64,000 bases of DNA from Demequina aestuarii (GTDB lineage Bacteria > Actinomycetota > Actinomycetes > Actinomycetales > Demequinaceae): NCBI RefSeq assembly GCF_000975095.1, contig NZ_BBRD01000001.1, positions 825,467-889,466 of the forward strand. Direction: 5' to 3'. A program made the translations under genes and the position numbers. The notes under the pieces are model-generated. The model worked only from the letters and a program-made list of their open reading frames with translations, was not told the origin of the DNA and ran no database searches. Of the stretch, positions 51,823 through 61,012 are shown one piece after another (positions within the stretch are counted from its first letter, which is position 1; every line of letters begins with the position of its first letter).

Positions 51823-53196
51823 GTGACTTCTCGCCGCGACCTCCTCAGGGGGCTCCCGCACCGGCGCGCTCTGTCCCTCGCGTGGCCCATGATCGTCGCG
51901 AACGTGTCGGTGCCGCTCGTCGGGCTGGTCGACACGGCGATGCTGGGGCACTTCTCGGACACGCAGAACCTGGGCGCCGTCGCGGCGGGCGCGATCGTGC
52001 TCTCGGCGGCGTACTGGGTGCTGTCCTTCCTGCGCCTCGGGACCACCAGCCTGGTGGGTCGCGCGGTCGGCGCGGGGCGTCCCCTCGACACCATCGCGCA
52101 CCTCCAGCGGAGCCTGATGCTCGCGGGCGTCATCGCGGCGGCGATCCTGGTGCTGCAGTGGGTGCTCATCCCGCTGGCGATGACCATCGTCGCCCCTGCC
52201 GGTGAGGTGCGCGACCTGGCGACGGCCTACGGTCAGATCCGCGTGCACTCGCTCCCGGCCGTCCTGGGAACGTCGGTGGTCACCGGGTACTTCATCGGCT
52301 CGCAGGACACCCGGCGGCCGTTGGCGATCGCCGTCGTGGTCAACGTGCTCAACCTGGTGCTGGACATCGCCTTCGTGGGCGGACTGAGCTGGGGCGCCGC
52401 CGGCGCGGCGTGGGCGACGATGATCGCCGAGTGGGTGGGCCTCGCGGTGGCCGCCGTGCTGCTGTGGAGGTTCCTCGACCCAGCGCTGCGGGAGCGACTG
52501 CGCAAGTGGCGTGGCCAGGGTCTGCGCCGGCGCTGGCGCGCGCTGCTGACGATGAACGCCGATCTCGCGGTGCGCACCGCGCTGCTGTACGTCGCGCTGA
52601 CGTTCCTGACTGCCGCCGGCGGGCGCATCAGCGAGGACGTGCTGGCCGCGAATGCGATCCTGCTGCAGGTGACCCTGCTGGCGAGCTACGGCCTCGACGG
52701 GTACGCCCATGCGGCGGAGGCCATGAGCGCGAAGGCGCTCGGCACCAGGAACCTCACCGAGTTCCACCGTGTGAACGCCGCGGCCACGCTGCCCGCACTT
52801 GGTATCGCCGCAGCGTTCACGGCGGTCTTCCTGGTGGCTCAGGACCCGTTCATCGCGCTCATGACGGACCTGCCCAGCCTGGCCTCGACCACGGCCCAGT
52901 ACTTCCACTGGGCCGCGTGGCTGCCGCTGATCTCGGTCGCGGCGTATCAGCTCGACGGCATCTTCATCGGCTCGGGTCAGTCACGGATCATGCGCAACAC
53001 CATGCTCGTGGCCGTGGTCGGCGTCTACCTGCCGGTGTTCTTCGTGCCGGCGTGGATGACGGGTGCGGCCAGCAACGACGGACTGTGGCTGGCGTTCACC
53101 CTGCTCAATGTGGCGCGCGGAGTGCTGCTGGGTGCCGCGTACTGGCGCCTGACCCGCACGCGGGGATGGCTTCGGACGGCCGATGCGGGCGCCTAG
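51823..53196 (+). CDS. MATE-family efflux transporter (DinF type)
   Basis: 457 residues with 12 predicted helices in two MatE halves. LAWPMIVANVSVPLVGLVDT is the N-terminal MATE signature, and LRLGTTSLVGRAVGAG the first-half loop. These proteins export drugs or metabolites with Na+ or H+. The substrate is unknown. It lies between DUF3515 and thiL, interrupting a pair that is often closer. GTG start with a leaderless -10. Confidence 0.9.
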   Translation: MTSRRDLLRGLPHRRALSLAWPMIVANVSVPLVGLVDTAMLGHFSDTQNLGAVAAGAIVLSAAYWVLSFLRLGTTSLVGRAVGAGRPLDTIAHLQRSLMLAGVIAAAILVLQWVLIPLAMTIVAPAGEVRDLATAYGQIRVHSLPAVLGTSVVTGYFIGSQDTRRPLAIAVVVNVLNLVLDIAFVGGLSWGAAGAAWATMIAEWVGLAVAAVLLWRFLDPALRERLRKWRGQGLRRRWRALLTMNADLAVRTALLYVALTFLTAAGGRISEDVLAANAILLQVTLLASYGLDGYAHAAEAMSAKALGTRNLTEFHRVNAAATLPALGIAAAFTAVFLVAQDPFIALMTDLPSLASTTAQYFHWAAWLPLISVAAYQLDGIFIGSGQSRIMRNTMLVAVVGVYLPVFFVPAWMTGAASNDGLWLAFTLLNVARGVLLGAAYWRLTRTRGWLRTADAGA

Positions 53197-53199
53197 GCT
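53194..53199 (+). promoter_or_regulatory. Leaderless -10 box of thiL
   Basis: TAGGCT, 6 nt, then the ATG at 53206. It overlaps the 3' end of the MATE gene. Confidence 0.5.
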
Positions 53200-53205
53200 C
53201 GTGCC

Positions 53206-54150
53206 ATGACGACTTTCGGAGAGATGGACGAGGACGCGCTGATCGCGCTGTTCTCCCCGAGACTGCCCACGACGGACGCCGAGATCCTGGGGCCGGGCGA
53301 CGACGCCGCGGTGCTGTCGGTCGACGGCGACCTCGTGGTCAGCACTGATGTCCTCGTCGAGAACCGGCACTTCCGCCTCGAATGGTCCACCGGGGCGGAC
53401 GTGGGCTGGCGGGCCGCGATGCAGAACCTCGCTGACATCGACGCCATGGGCGCGGTTCCCACCGCGCTCGAGGTGACGCTGTGCGCGCCGTCGTCGACCC
53501 CGGTGGAGTTCGTGCTCGGGCTCGCCGACGGGCTGCGGGAGGCGTGCGAGCCGCACGGCGTGGGCGTGGTGGGCGGGGATCTGTCGGGGGCCAGCGAGAT
53601 CGTGGTCGCGGTGACCGCGATGGGCGAGACCCACGGCACCGAGCCGATCACACGGGCCGATGCGGTGGCGGGGGACGTCGTGGCGGTCGCGGGCGCGCTC
53701 GGCGCGGCGAGGGCTGGCTACGAGCAGCTCTCGCGCGGCGAGCGCGTGGACGAGGAGGCTGTGGCGCTGTTCCTTCGGCCCCGTCCGCGCATCGGCGCCG
53801 GCCTGGAGGCGGCCCTGCATGGTGCGACTGCGATGATGGACCTGTCCGACGGGCTGGCTCGCGACGCCGCGAGGCTCGCGCGGGCCTCGGGCCTGACGAT
53901 CACGGTGGAGTCATCGGCGGTGCCGGTCCACGCGGCGGCGCTGCGCACCGCCGCGGCGCTGGGCGAGCCGGGTCGCGCGCTGGCGTGGGCCATGGCTGGC
54001 GGGGAGGACCACCACATGCTGGCGACGTTCCCGCGCGCGTCGGCGGTGCCGGGGGGCTGGCACGTGATCGGGGCCGCCGTCGAGGGCCCGGGAACGCTGC
54101 TGGTGGACGGGGAGACTCCCGTGGACCAGGGGTGGGACCACTTCTCCTGA
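53206..54150 (+). CDS. thiL: Thiamine-monophosphate kinase
   Basis: 314 residues. It phosphorylates thiamine phosphate to the diphosphate cofactor. GPGDDAAVLSVDGDLVVSTD holds the metal-binding Asp residues, DIDAMGAVPTAL and VGGDLSGASEIVVAVTAMG are further ThiL/PurM-type motifs, and MMDLSDGLARDAARLARASG is the C-terminal active-site loop. It follows the MATE gene by 9 bp but has its own leaderless -10 box. Confidence 0.95.
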   Translation: MTTFGEMDEDALIALFSPRLPTTDAEILGPGDDAAVLSVDGDLVVSTDVLVENRHFRLEWSTGADVGWRAAMQNLADIDAMGAVPTALEVTLCAPSSTPVEFVLGLADGLREACEPHGVGVVGGDLSGASEIVVAVTAMGETHGTEPITRADAVAGDVVAVAGALGAARAGYEQLSRGERVDEEAVALFLRPRPRIGAGLEAALHGATAMMDLSDGLARDAARLARASGLTITVESSAVPVHAAALRTAAALGEPGRALAWAMAGGEDHHMLATFPRASAVPGGWHVIGAAVEGPGTLLVDGETPVDQGWDHFS

Positions 54151-54156
54151 CCGGAG

Positions 54157-54174
54157 GGTGAGGAACTCCTCACC
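54157..54174 (+). terminator. Hairpin after thiL
   Basis: GGTGAGG pairs with CCTCACC around AACT. No T-tract; a weak terminator between convergent thiL and rpmB. Confidence 0.4.
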
Positions 54175-54215
54175 AGCGTGGTGGTCCAGCAGTCGCATGG
54201 CCGTGGACAGACGCG

Positions 54216-54250
54216 AAAAAGCCGACGCCCCCCGAGGGGTGCGCCGGCTT
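54216..54250 (-). terminator. Rho-independent terminator of rpmB
   Basis: On the minus strand AAGCCG-GCGC pairs with GCG-CGGCTT (one bulge) over a CCCC/GGGG inner stem, followed by TTTTT (54216-54220 on the plus strand). Confidence 0.85.
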
Positions 54251-54266
54251 CCCGAGTACGCCGTCG

Positions 54267-54458
54267 TCAGACGGCGCGCTGAACCTTGCCCGCCTTGAGG
54301 CAGGAGGTGCAGACGTTGACGCGCTTGGGCGTTCCCGCCACCACGGCGCGCACGCGCTGGATGTTGGGGTTCCAGCGACGCTTGGTACGGCGGTGCGAGT
54401 GCGAGATCGAGTGTCCGAAGGACGGACCCTTGCCGCAGACGTCGCAGTTGGCAGCCAC
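54267..54458 (-). CDS. rpmB: 50S ribosomal protein L28, zinc-type
   Basis: 63 residues from a GTG with GAGGAG 8 nt upstream. [21 protein letters not shown] begins the protein and VCTSCLKAG the zinc half, so both CxxC pairs are present (C+ form). Genomes with zinc-uptake regulation often carry a C- copy elsewhere. The leader contains a GTCCG/CGGAC hairpin (54517-54530). Monocistronic, with a clear terminator. Confidence 0.95.
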   Translation of the reverse strand: MAANCDVCGKGPSFGHSISHSHRRTKRRWNPNIQRVRAVVAGTPKRVNVCTSCLKAGKVQRAV

Positions 54459-54716
54459 GATAGTTCTCCTCAGTTGCACTTGCGCTTCGCCCGACTGGGC
54501 GGCGCCACGTTCATCTGTCCGGTGTCGGACAACCGCACTAGGGTATCTGACGAATGCCGCACCGAGCAACCGAGGCGCCGCGGCACGGTCGCCAGGTGAG
54601 TGGGGTCAACGGTTCCCGGCGCCCACCGTGACACCATGGTGCCAGGAAATCGGGCGACAGGCGCAGCGGGATCGGCGCCGAAGAACTGCGCGCAAGTCGC
54701 GTGACGGGCGGGATGG

Positions 54717-56219
54717 ATGCACGAATCAACGGACGTGAGGCGCTGGCTCGACGCCGGTGCCCGCGCCGTCAAGCATGCCCGTGAGCGCCTGGACGCGATC
54801 AACGTCTTCCCGGTGGCGGACTCCGACACCGGCACCAATCTCTACCTCACCCTGCAGGAGGGGAACCGTGCCGTCGCGAAGCTCGCGTCTGACGCGAGTC
54901 ACCGCGAGGTGGTCGCCGCCTTCGCTCGCGGCTCGCTGATGGGTGCCCGCGGCAACTCCGGCGTGATCGTCTCCCAGTACCTGACCGGGTTCCTCTCGGC
55001 GATCGATCAGCACGGCGGCCTCAGCCGGGTCGACGGACGGGGCATCGCCCAGTCGCTCGATGCCGCGGCGGCCGCCGCCTATCGCGCCGTCGGTTCGCCC
55101 GTCGAGGGCACGATCCTCACGGTGGCGCGCGCGGCGGCGACCGGAGCCCAGCGCGGCGTTGATGCCCGCGCCAGCCGCGACGCCACGCTCGTCGCGGCGG
55201 TCGAGGACGCGCGCGCCGCACTCGCGCAGACTCACGAGCAGCTGCCGCTCGCCAAAGAGGCGGGCGTCGTCGACGCCGGTGCTGCAGGGCTGGTGCTGCA
55301 GCTCGAGATGCTCGCCGAGACGCTCGGCGGCTCCGAGGTCCTCAGTTCCCTCGACCGGGTCGAGTGGGAGGTCACCGACGCGGGCACGACCCGGATCGCC
55401 CACGTCCATCACCACCACGAGGGCACGTACGAGGTGATGTTCGTCGCCAAGTCCGATGACGACATCCACGAGTCGCTCACCCGCGACCTCGAGGCGATGG
55501 GCGACTCCGTCGCCGTCTCCGGCACGCACGGGCTGTGGCAGGCGCACGTGCACACCAATCAGCCGCATCTGGCGGTCGAGCGCGGGATCGAGGCCAAAGC
55601 CCGCCAGATCGTGGTGCGCAACGTGCGCGTGGGTCATGACTCCGACCGCGCGTCGACCGGCATCGTCGCCCTCACCCACTGCCCCGGTCTCGCGGAGCCG
55701 CTGTCCGATGCGGGCGCGATCGTCCTCGTGGTGCCCGAGCCGACCGCGCTCAAGCGCCGCGCACTGCGACGCGCCGTCAGGGATGCCTCCGGCACGGCGG
55801 CGGTCGTCGTGGCCGGCCATCCGGCCCTGCGCGCCGCGGCAGAGGAGCTCGCTCGCAAGCGTCGCAAGCCCCGACTCACCATTCTCGACAGCCAACACGA
55901 GGCGCAGGTGATCGCCGCGGTCGCCGCCGCGGCCCTGGTCACTCCTGGCCAGGACCTCGCGGACGAGATGGGTGCGGCCGTCGCGGCGACCGCGGTGGGG
56001 CAGAGCAGCGGCGACGCGCTCGACGACGACATCGACCGCCTGATGACCCCGGATGCCGAGGTGGTGTCGTTGATCCTTGCCGCGGGAGTGGCCGTCAGCG
56101 TGGCCGATGCCGCGCGCATGTCGGTGCGGGCCGCCGCCCCCCATGCGGATGTCAACGTGTACCAGGGTCAGCAGGCCCACCCCGGGGTGCTGATCGGCGT
56201 CGAGCGCGCGCCCTCATGA
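54717..56219 (+). CDS. DAK2-domain fatty-acid kinase-like protein (FakA family)
   Basis: 500 residues. The N-terminal DAK2 domain has INVFPVADSDTGTNLYLTL (the metal and ATP Asp residues) and GARGNSGVIVSQYLTGF. The C-terminal region matches the FakA/YloV type. In Firmicutes FakA phosphorylates fatty acids held by FakB (established); the actinobacterial equivalent is assumed similar. It overlaps recG by 4 bp, the usual fakA-recG pairing, also seen in M. tuberculosis. Confidence 0.88.
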   Translation: MHESTDVRRWLDAGARAVKHARERLDAINVFPVADSDTGTNLYLTLQEGNRAVAKLASDASHREVVAAFARGSLMGARGNSGVIVSQYLTGFLSAIDQHGGLSRVDGRGIAQSLDAAAAAAYRAVGSPVEGTILTVARAAATGAQRGVDARASRDATLVAAVEDARAALAQTHEQLPLAKEAGVVDAGAAGLVLQLEMLAETLGGSEVLSSLDRVEWEVTDAGTTRIAHVHHHHEGTYEVMFVAKSDDDIHESLTRDLEAMGDSVAVSGTHGLWQAHVHTNQPHLAVERGIEAKARQIVVRNVRVGHDSDRASTGIVALTHCPGLAEPLSDAGAIVLVVPEPTALKRRALRRAVRDASGTAAVVVAGHPALRAAAEELARKRRKPRLTILDSQHEAQVIAAVAAAALVTPGQDLADEMGAAVAATAVGQSSGDALDDDIDRLMTPDAEVVSLILAAGVAVSVADAARMSVRAAAPHADVNVYQGQQAHPGVLIGVERAPS

Positions 56220-58474
56220 ACGGCGCGGACAGGCTTGCCGAGCCGCTCTCGCGGGTGCTGGGCGCCCGCACCGCTGGCGGACTTGCCAAGCTGGGCCTCG
56301 AGACGGTCGAGGATCTGCTTCGCCACTACCCGCGTCGCTACGGATCGCCAGGAGAGCGCACGGACATGTCGGCGCTGACTGTGGGGGAGCACGTCACGGT
56401 CATGGCCGAGGTGCGTTCCACCCAGGTGCGCAGCATGCGCTCGCGCGGCGGCGCGATGCTCGAGGCGATCGTCACCGACGGCCACCACACGCTGCAGCTC
56501 ACGTTCTTCGCCAAGCGTGCGGGAGTGCTGCGCATGCACGAGTCGAAGCTGAAGCCGGGCAGCACCGGACTGTTCACCGGCACCGTCGGCGACTACCGCG
56601 GCAGGCGCCAGCTCACTCACCCCGACTACCTCATCGTGGGGGTGGATGCGGCCGACGAGGCTGAGGCCGTCCTCGAGGCCTCCCGTCCCATCCCGATCTA
56701 TCCTGCGGCCGCCGCGGTGCCCACGTGGCGCATCGGCCGCTCGGTGCGCACCGTCCTGGACCCCCTCACCGACGAGGACGTGCCGGACCCGATCCCCGCC
56801 GGGATCCGCGCGGAGCGCTCGCTGCCGACGCTGCTGGAGGCGCTCCGTGCCGTCCACGTGCCCGAACGGGAACAGGACTGGGAACGTGGTCAGGACCGAC
56901 TGCGGTTCGAGGAGGCGCTGGTGCTGCAGACTGCGCTGGCGCGCCGGCGGGCCGCGCGGGAGGATCTCGCCGCCACGCCGCGGCCTCCCGTCGTCGACGG
57001 CCTCGTCGCCGCACTGGACGCGAGCCTGCCGTTCACCCTCACGCCTGCGCAGGAGAGCGTGGGGCGGGAGATCGCTGAGTCGCTCTCCGGTGCGACGCCC
57101 ATGATGCGACTGCTGCAGGGCGACGTGGGTGCCGGCAAGACGGTGGTCGCGCTGCGCGCCATGCTGCAGGTGGTGGACGCCGGGGGCCAGGCGGCGCTGC
57201 TGGCACCCACCGAGGTGCTCGCCGCGCAGCACCTGCGCAGCCTGGAGCAGCTGCTGGGGCCGCTCGCGCATGGTGGGATGCTCGGCGGCGACGCCCGCGC
57301 GACGAGGGTCGCTCTCCTCACGGGCTCGCAAGGGTCTGCGGCGCGACGCCAGGCGTTGGGCGAGGCCGCGTCTGGCGCCGCGGGAATCGTGGTCGGTACT
57401 CACGCGCTGCTGAGCGAGGGCGTGCAGTTCGCCGACCTGGGCCTGGTGGTCGTGGACGAGCAGCATCGGTTCGGCGTCGAGCAGCGAGACGCCCTGCGCG
57501 CCCGCGGCGACCGCCCTCCTCACATGCTCGTGATGACGGCGACGCCCATCCCTCGCACCGTCGCCATGACGGTGTTCGGGGACCTGGAGACGTCCACCCT
57601 CTCCGACCGGCCACCCGGTCGCGCGGAGACTGTGACGCACATCGTGCCCGCTGACAATGCGGCCTGGCTCGCGCGCACCTGGCAGCGCGTGCGCGAGGAG
57701 GTCGACCAGGGTCGGCGTGTCTACGTGGTGTGCCCGCGCATCGACGCGGACGAGCAGGCACGGGGCGAGGACGCCCCGCCGACCGAGCCGGCCGATGCGC
57801 CCGGTGACGAGCCGTTCACGCTCGAGTGGGACGGCGACGATGCACCCGCAGCGAGCGTCCCGCTCGCCTCCGTGACGGAGACGGCCGCGATGCTCGCCGA
57901 CCGGCCCGAGCTCGCCGGCGTGCGCATCGGACGTCTGCACGGCCGGCTCGCGGCGGACGCGAAGGACGCCGCGATGGCGGCGTTCGCGTCGGGCGAGGCG
58001 CCCGTGATGGTCTCGACCACGGTGATCGAGGTGGGCGTGGACGTGCCGCAGGCGACGGTGATGATCGTGCTCGACGCCGAACGGTTCGGCATCTCCCAGC
58101 TGCACCAGCTGCGGGGTCGGGTGGGCCGCAGCACCCTCCCTGGACTGTGCCTGCTCGTGTCTCGCGCGGAGCCGGGCTCGGTGTCGAGAGAGCGCCTCGA
58201 GGCGCTTGCGTCCACCACCGATGGCTTCGCGTTGGCGGAGAAGGATCTCGAGCTGAGGCGCGAGGGCGATGTCCTGGGTGCGGCGCAGTCGGGAGGGCGG
58301 AACTCGCTCCGGCTTCTGCGGGTGGTCAGGGATGCGACCCTGATCGACCAGGCGCGCCTCGTCGCGCGTGACCTGGTCGCCGCGGACCCCCGGCTCGAGA
58401 CCGCCCCCGCGCTCGCGTCTGCGATCAGCCTGTGGCTGGGACCCGAGCGCGAGGACTTCCTCGAGCGCGGCTGA
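56216..58474 (+). CDS. recG: ATP-dependent DNA helicase RecG
   Basis: 752 residues. An N-terminal wedge OB fold (about 50-160) is followed by helicase motifs: Walker A GDVGAGKT (about 302), DEQH at about 413, MTATPIPRT, and the C-terminal QLHQLRGRVGRS and LRREGDVLGAAQSG. RecG remodels stalled forks and Holliday junctions. It starts inside the fakA-like stop. In related genomes rsmD follows directly; here a GH5 cellulase gene on the opposite strand is inserted. Confidence 0.96.
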   Translation: MNGADRLAEPLSRVLGARTAGGLAKLGLETVEDLLRHYPRRYGSPGERTDMSALTVGEHVTVMAEVRSTQVRSMRSRGGAMLEAIVTDGHHTLQLTFFAKRAGVLRMHESKLKPGSTGLFTGTVGDYRGRRQLTHPDYLIVGVDAADEAEAVLEASRPIPIYPAAAAVPTWRIGRSVRTVLDPLTDEDVPDPIPAGIRAERSLPTLLEALRAVHVPEREQDWERGQDRLRFEEALVLQTALARRRAAREDLAATPRPPVVDGLVAALDASLPFTLTPAQESVGREIAESLSGATPMMRLLQGDVGAGKTVVALRAMLQVVDAGGQAALLAPTEVLAAQHLRSLEQLLGPLAHGGMLGGDARATRVALLTGSQGSAARRQALGEAASGAAGIVVGTHALLSEGVQFADLGLVVVDEQHRFGVEQRDALRARGDRPPHMLVMTATPIPRTVAMTVFGDLETSTLSDRPPGRAETVTHIVPADNAAWLARTWQRVREEVDQGRRVYVVCPRIDADEQARGEDAPPTEPADAPGDEPFTLEWDGDDAPAASVPLASVTETAAMLADRPELAGVRIGRLHGRLAADAKDAAMAAFASGEAPVMVSTTVIEVGVDVPQATVMIVLDAERFGISQLHQLRGRVGRSTLPGLCLLVSRAEPGSVSRERLEALASTTDGFALAEKDLELRREGDVLGAAQSGGRNSLRLLRVVRDATLIDQARLVARDLVAADPRLETAPALASAISLWLGPEREDFLERG

Positions 58475-58476
58475 CG

Positions 58477-60366
58477 TCAGTCGAGGGGCGGACTCCCGCC
58501 GTTCTCGTAGTACTCGCTCACCGTGACGCCACCCGGCAGCGGCACCTCGTGGTCGAGGCCCACGAACGCCCCATCCTCGTCCTGCCACAGCGCGGGTTCG
58601 ACGAGCGCGTACTTCTCCTCGTCCCACGTGGTCCAGTCGTCCTTGAGCAGCCCACCGGTGTCGCTGGAGTTGGGATTCACGACCCAGAACGTGTGATGCA
58701 GGTGGCGGTCCACGATGAGGTCTCGCAGATACGTCATCCACCGGTCCTGGCGCTCGTCCTGACCCAACCGACCGCCCCATTCGCCGATCAGCAGGGGGGA
58801 GAGGCCGTCGTCGTGAAGGTAGAGCCACGTCGGTCCCCACACCTCGCGCTCGAGGCTGGCGGCCGAGAACGTTCCCCGGAACCATGGCTGCTCGTAGACC
58901 AGCGGGCCGTAGTCGTGGGGCGAGTACATGACCTTGTCCGCCGGGCCGTCCACGGGCTGGTCGCCAGCCAGGCGGAGGTTGCCGCCCCACCAGGTGATGT
59001 CATAGTCGCCCGGATCGTTCGAGGACCACTGCTCGCCGTCGGCCGGGGTCGCCTCGATGCCCTCGACCAGCAGCAGCGCCTCCGGGTGCGCGGCGTGAAT
59101 CCGCTGCGCCGCCTCTGAGGCGACCGCGCGCCAGTCATGGTCCGAGCCGTCGCCCCACGTCGCGCGCGGATCCTCCGGCGGCTTGCCGTGCGGTTCGTTC
59201 TGGAGGTCGAAGCCGACGATGGTGTCGTCGTCGCGGTAGCGCTCGGCCACCCACTCCCACGCCACCATGAAGTCCTCGGTGGAGATGCCCTCGGCGGACC
59301 AGAGGGGCGCGTTGTGGCCCGCGTTGTCGGCCTTGGCCGAGTGGACGTCGAGGATCACCTTGACCCCGTGAGCCTTCGAGGTGACGAGCAGCGCCTCGAA
59401 CGCCTCGAGGGTGGTGGCGCCCTCGAGGTCGGGATTGGTGCCGGTGTTGACGTTGTCGGCGGCAGGGGCATCGCCGGATCGCCACTCGAGCAGCAGCTCG
59501 GTCGAGATCGGCACCCGCAGGACGTTGAACCCGCGCTCCGCGATCGCCGCGATGGTGCTCTCGAGGTTCACCGACCAGAGGCCGTGCAGCACACGCTCGG
59601 AGGTGTTGAAGCCGAACCAGTTCGCTCCCGTGAGCCAGACGGCGTTGCCGTCGTCGTCGACGATGCTGCTGCCGTCCACGCTGAGCCAGTCGTCACCGCT
59701 GGGCGCGTTCGACGGGGGAGCGACGTCGGCGGCGGCCCCGGGGGCGCGTTCGACGTCGTCGCTGTCCTCGTCGCCAGGTGAAGTCGTCACCGTGCCGCCG
59801 CACGCGGCGGAGACCGCATCGGCCGTGCCGGACGCGGTGAAGCCGAACGTCGTCTCCGCGCCGTCGGCGACCACACCGTTGTATTCGAGGTTCGCGGCCT
59901 CGACCAGCCCCGTGGCGCCTCGCATGAGGGTCGTGCTCCACGCGCCGTCGACCACGGCGTCGCCGAGCTCGAGCATGACGGACCAGGAGTCCAGCGCTCC
60001 GGCGCTCGCGTGCACCACGACGTCAGCGGTGAAGCCGCCGTCCCACTCGTCGCGGACCACCACCTCCGCCGAGCACGAGGACGCCGAGGTGGCCGCGTCG
60101 GCGAGCGCAGTCGAGGACGGGGTGGGGGAGGTGCCAGCAGAGGTGTCCGATCGTGACGACTGCGCCAGCGCCCAGGTCCCCGCCACGACGAGCACCAGCA
60201 CGCCTACGGCGGCGCCTGCGATCATCACCCAGCCGCGGCGAGTGGTGGGCGGCCAGCGTCGCGCACGCGCCTGGCTGGGCTCGTGCTGGGCGGGCGTGGT
60301 CGGTGCGGCCTCGCCGTCCGCGTGCTGATCGTCCGCGGCGTCGCCGGGTGTCGTCTGGTCGCTCAT
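58477..60366 (-). CDS. Membrane-anchored GH5 cellulase with CBM2
   Basis: 629 residues with no cleavable signal. A 45-residue acidic then basic cytoplasmic N-terminus precedes one transmembrane anchor (WVMIAGAAVGVLVLVVAGTW, about 46-66). A CBM2-like module with Cys at both ends is at about 97-190 (SCSAEVVVRDEWDGGFTADV, ending AACGG), then an acidic linker. The GH5 domain (about 225-610) has ANWFGFNTSERVLHGLW, RVPISTELLL, the acid/base in DLQNEPHG (about 392) and the nucleophile in LIGEWGG (about 528). It would hold beta-1,4-glucanase activity at the cell surface. It is wedged between recG and rsmD, converging on recG 2 bp away. Confidence 0.88.
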   Translation of the reverse strand: MSDQTTPGDAADDQHADGEAAPTTPAQHEPSQARARRWPPTTRRGWVMIAGAAVGVLVLVVAGTWALAQSSRSDTSAGTSPTPSSTALADAATSASSCSAEVVVRDEWDGGFTADVVVHASAGALDSWSVMLELGDAVVDGAWSTTLMRGATGLVEAANLEYNGVVADGAETTFGFTASGTADAVSAACGGTVTTSPGDEDSDDVERAPGAAADVAPPSNAPSGDDWLSVDGSSIVDDDGNAVWLTGANWFGFNTSERVLHGLWSVNLESTIAAIAERGFNVLRVPISTELLLEWRSGDAPAADNVNTGTNPDLEGATTLEAFEALLVTSKAHGVKVILDVHSAKADNAGHNAPLWSAEGISTEDFMVAWEWVAERYRDDDTIVGFDLQNEPHGKPPEDPRATWGDGSDHDWRAVASEAAQRIHAAHPEALLLVEGIEATPADGEQWSSNDPGDYDITWWGGNLRLAGDQPVDGPADKVMYSPHDYGPLVYEQPWFRGTFSAASLEREVWGPTWLYLHDDGLSPLLIGEWGGRLGQDERQDRWMTYLRDLIVDRHLHHTFWVVNPNSSDTGGLLKDDWTTWDEEKYALVEPALWQDEDGAFVGLDHEVPLPGGVTVSEYYENGGSPPLD

Positions 60367-60439
60367 GAGCCCCCCTCATCGGTCCCGGCACAGCCTAACC
60401 AGCGGCCGGAGAGGCGCCTGACGCCGGAGGCGAGGGTCA

Positions 60440-60445
60440 TAGAGT
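60440..60445 (+). promoter_or_regulatory. Leaderless -10 box of rsmD
   Basis: TAGAGT, 6 nt, then the GTG at 60452. Confidence 0.5.
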
Positions 60446-60451
60446 GTCCGG

Positions 60452-61012
60452 GTGACACGCATCATCGCCGGAGAGCTCGGGGGCCGCCGCATCGCTGTCC
60501 CCCCGCGCGGCACCCGTCCCACGACCGATCGCGTCCGCGAGGCGCTGTTCTCCCGACTGGATCACCAGGACGCGCTGCACGGTGCTCGGGTGCTCGATCT
60601 GTTCGCAGGGTCAGGGGCGCTGGGTCTCGAGGCGCTCAGTCGCGGTGCGACGTCCGCCACGTTCGTCGAGGCAGCGGCCTCCGCCGCGCGCGTGATCGCC
60701 GCGAACGCCAAGGCTCTCAGCGCCACCGACCGCACTCGCGTGGTCAAGGAGCGGTCGCTGCCGTTCCTCGCCCGCACCACCGACCAGTGGGACCTCGTCC
60801 TGATCGACCCTCCGTACGACATCGCGGCCGACGATCTCGCAGCGGTGCTGGAGGCGCTCGCGCCGCGTCTCATGGCCGATGCGGTGGTGGTGGTGGAGTG
60901 GACCAGCCGCGCGCCGCGGCTCACCTGGCCCACCGGACTGGTGGTCGAGCGCGAACGCGATTACGGCGAGACCCGTCTGCACTGGGCGCGCTGGGGTAGC
61001 GTCGAGGCATGA
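60452..61012 (+). CDS. rsmD: 16S rRNA (guanine(966)-N2)-methyltransferase RsmD
   Basis: 186 residues. RIIAGELGGRRIAVPPRGTRPT is the family start, LDLFAGSGALGLEALSRGA binds SAM, and LVLIDPPYD holds the catalytic DPPY. It methylates G966 of 16S rRNA. It overlaps coaD by 4 bp, a common pair. Confidence 0.94.
   Translation: MTRIIAGELGGRRIAVPPRGTRPTTDRVREALFSRLDHQDALHGARVLDLFAGSGALGLEALSRGATSATFVEAAASAARVIAANAKALSATDRTRVVKERSLPFLARTTDQWDLVLIDPPYDIAADDLAAVLEALAPRLMADAVVVVEWTSRAPRLTWPTGLVVERERDYGETRLHWARWGSVEA
60997..61002 (+). promoter_or_regulatory. Internal leaderless-type -10 box before coaD
   Basis: TAGCGT, 6 nt, then the ATG at 61009. It may add a second transcript for coaD inside the rsmD operon. 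Confidence 0.4.

Noticed and set aside
56168..58990. A 940-codon minus-strand open frame over recG
   Set aside because: Antisense shadow; low-complexity Arg/His/Gly composition without motifs.
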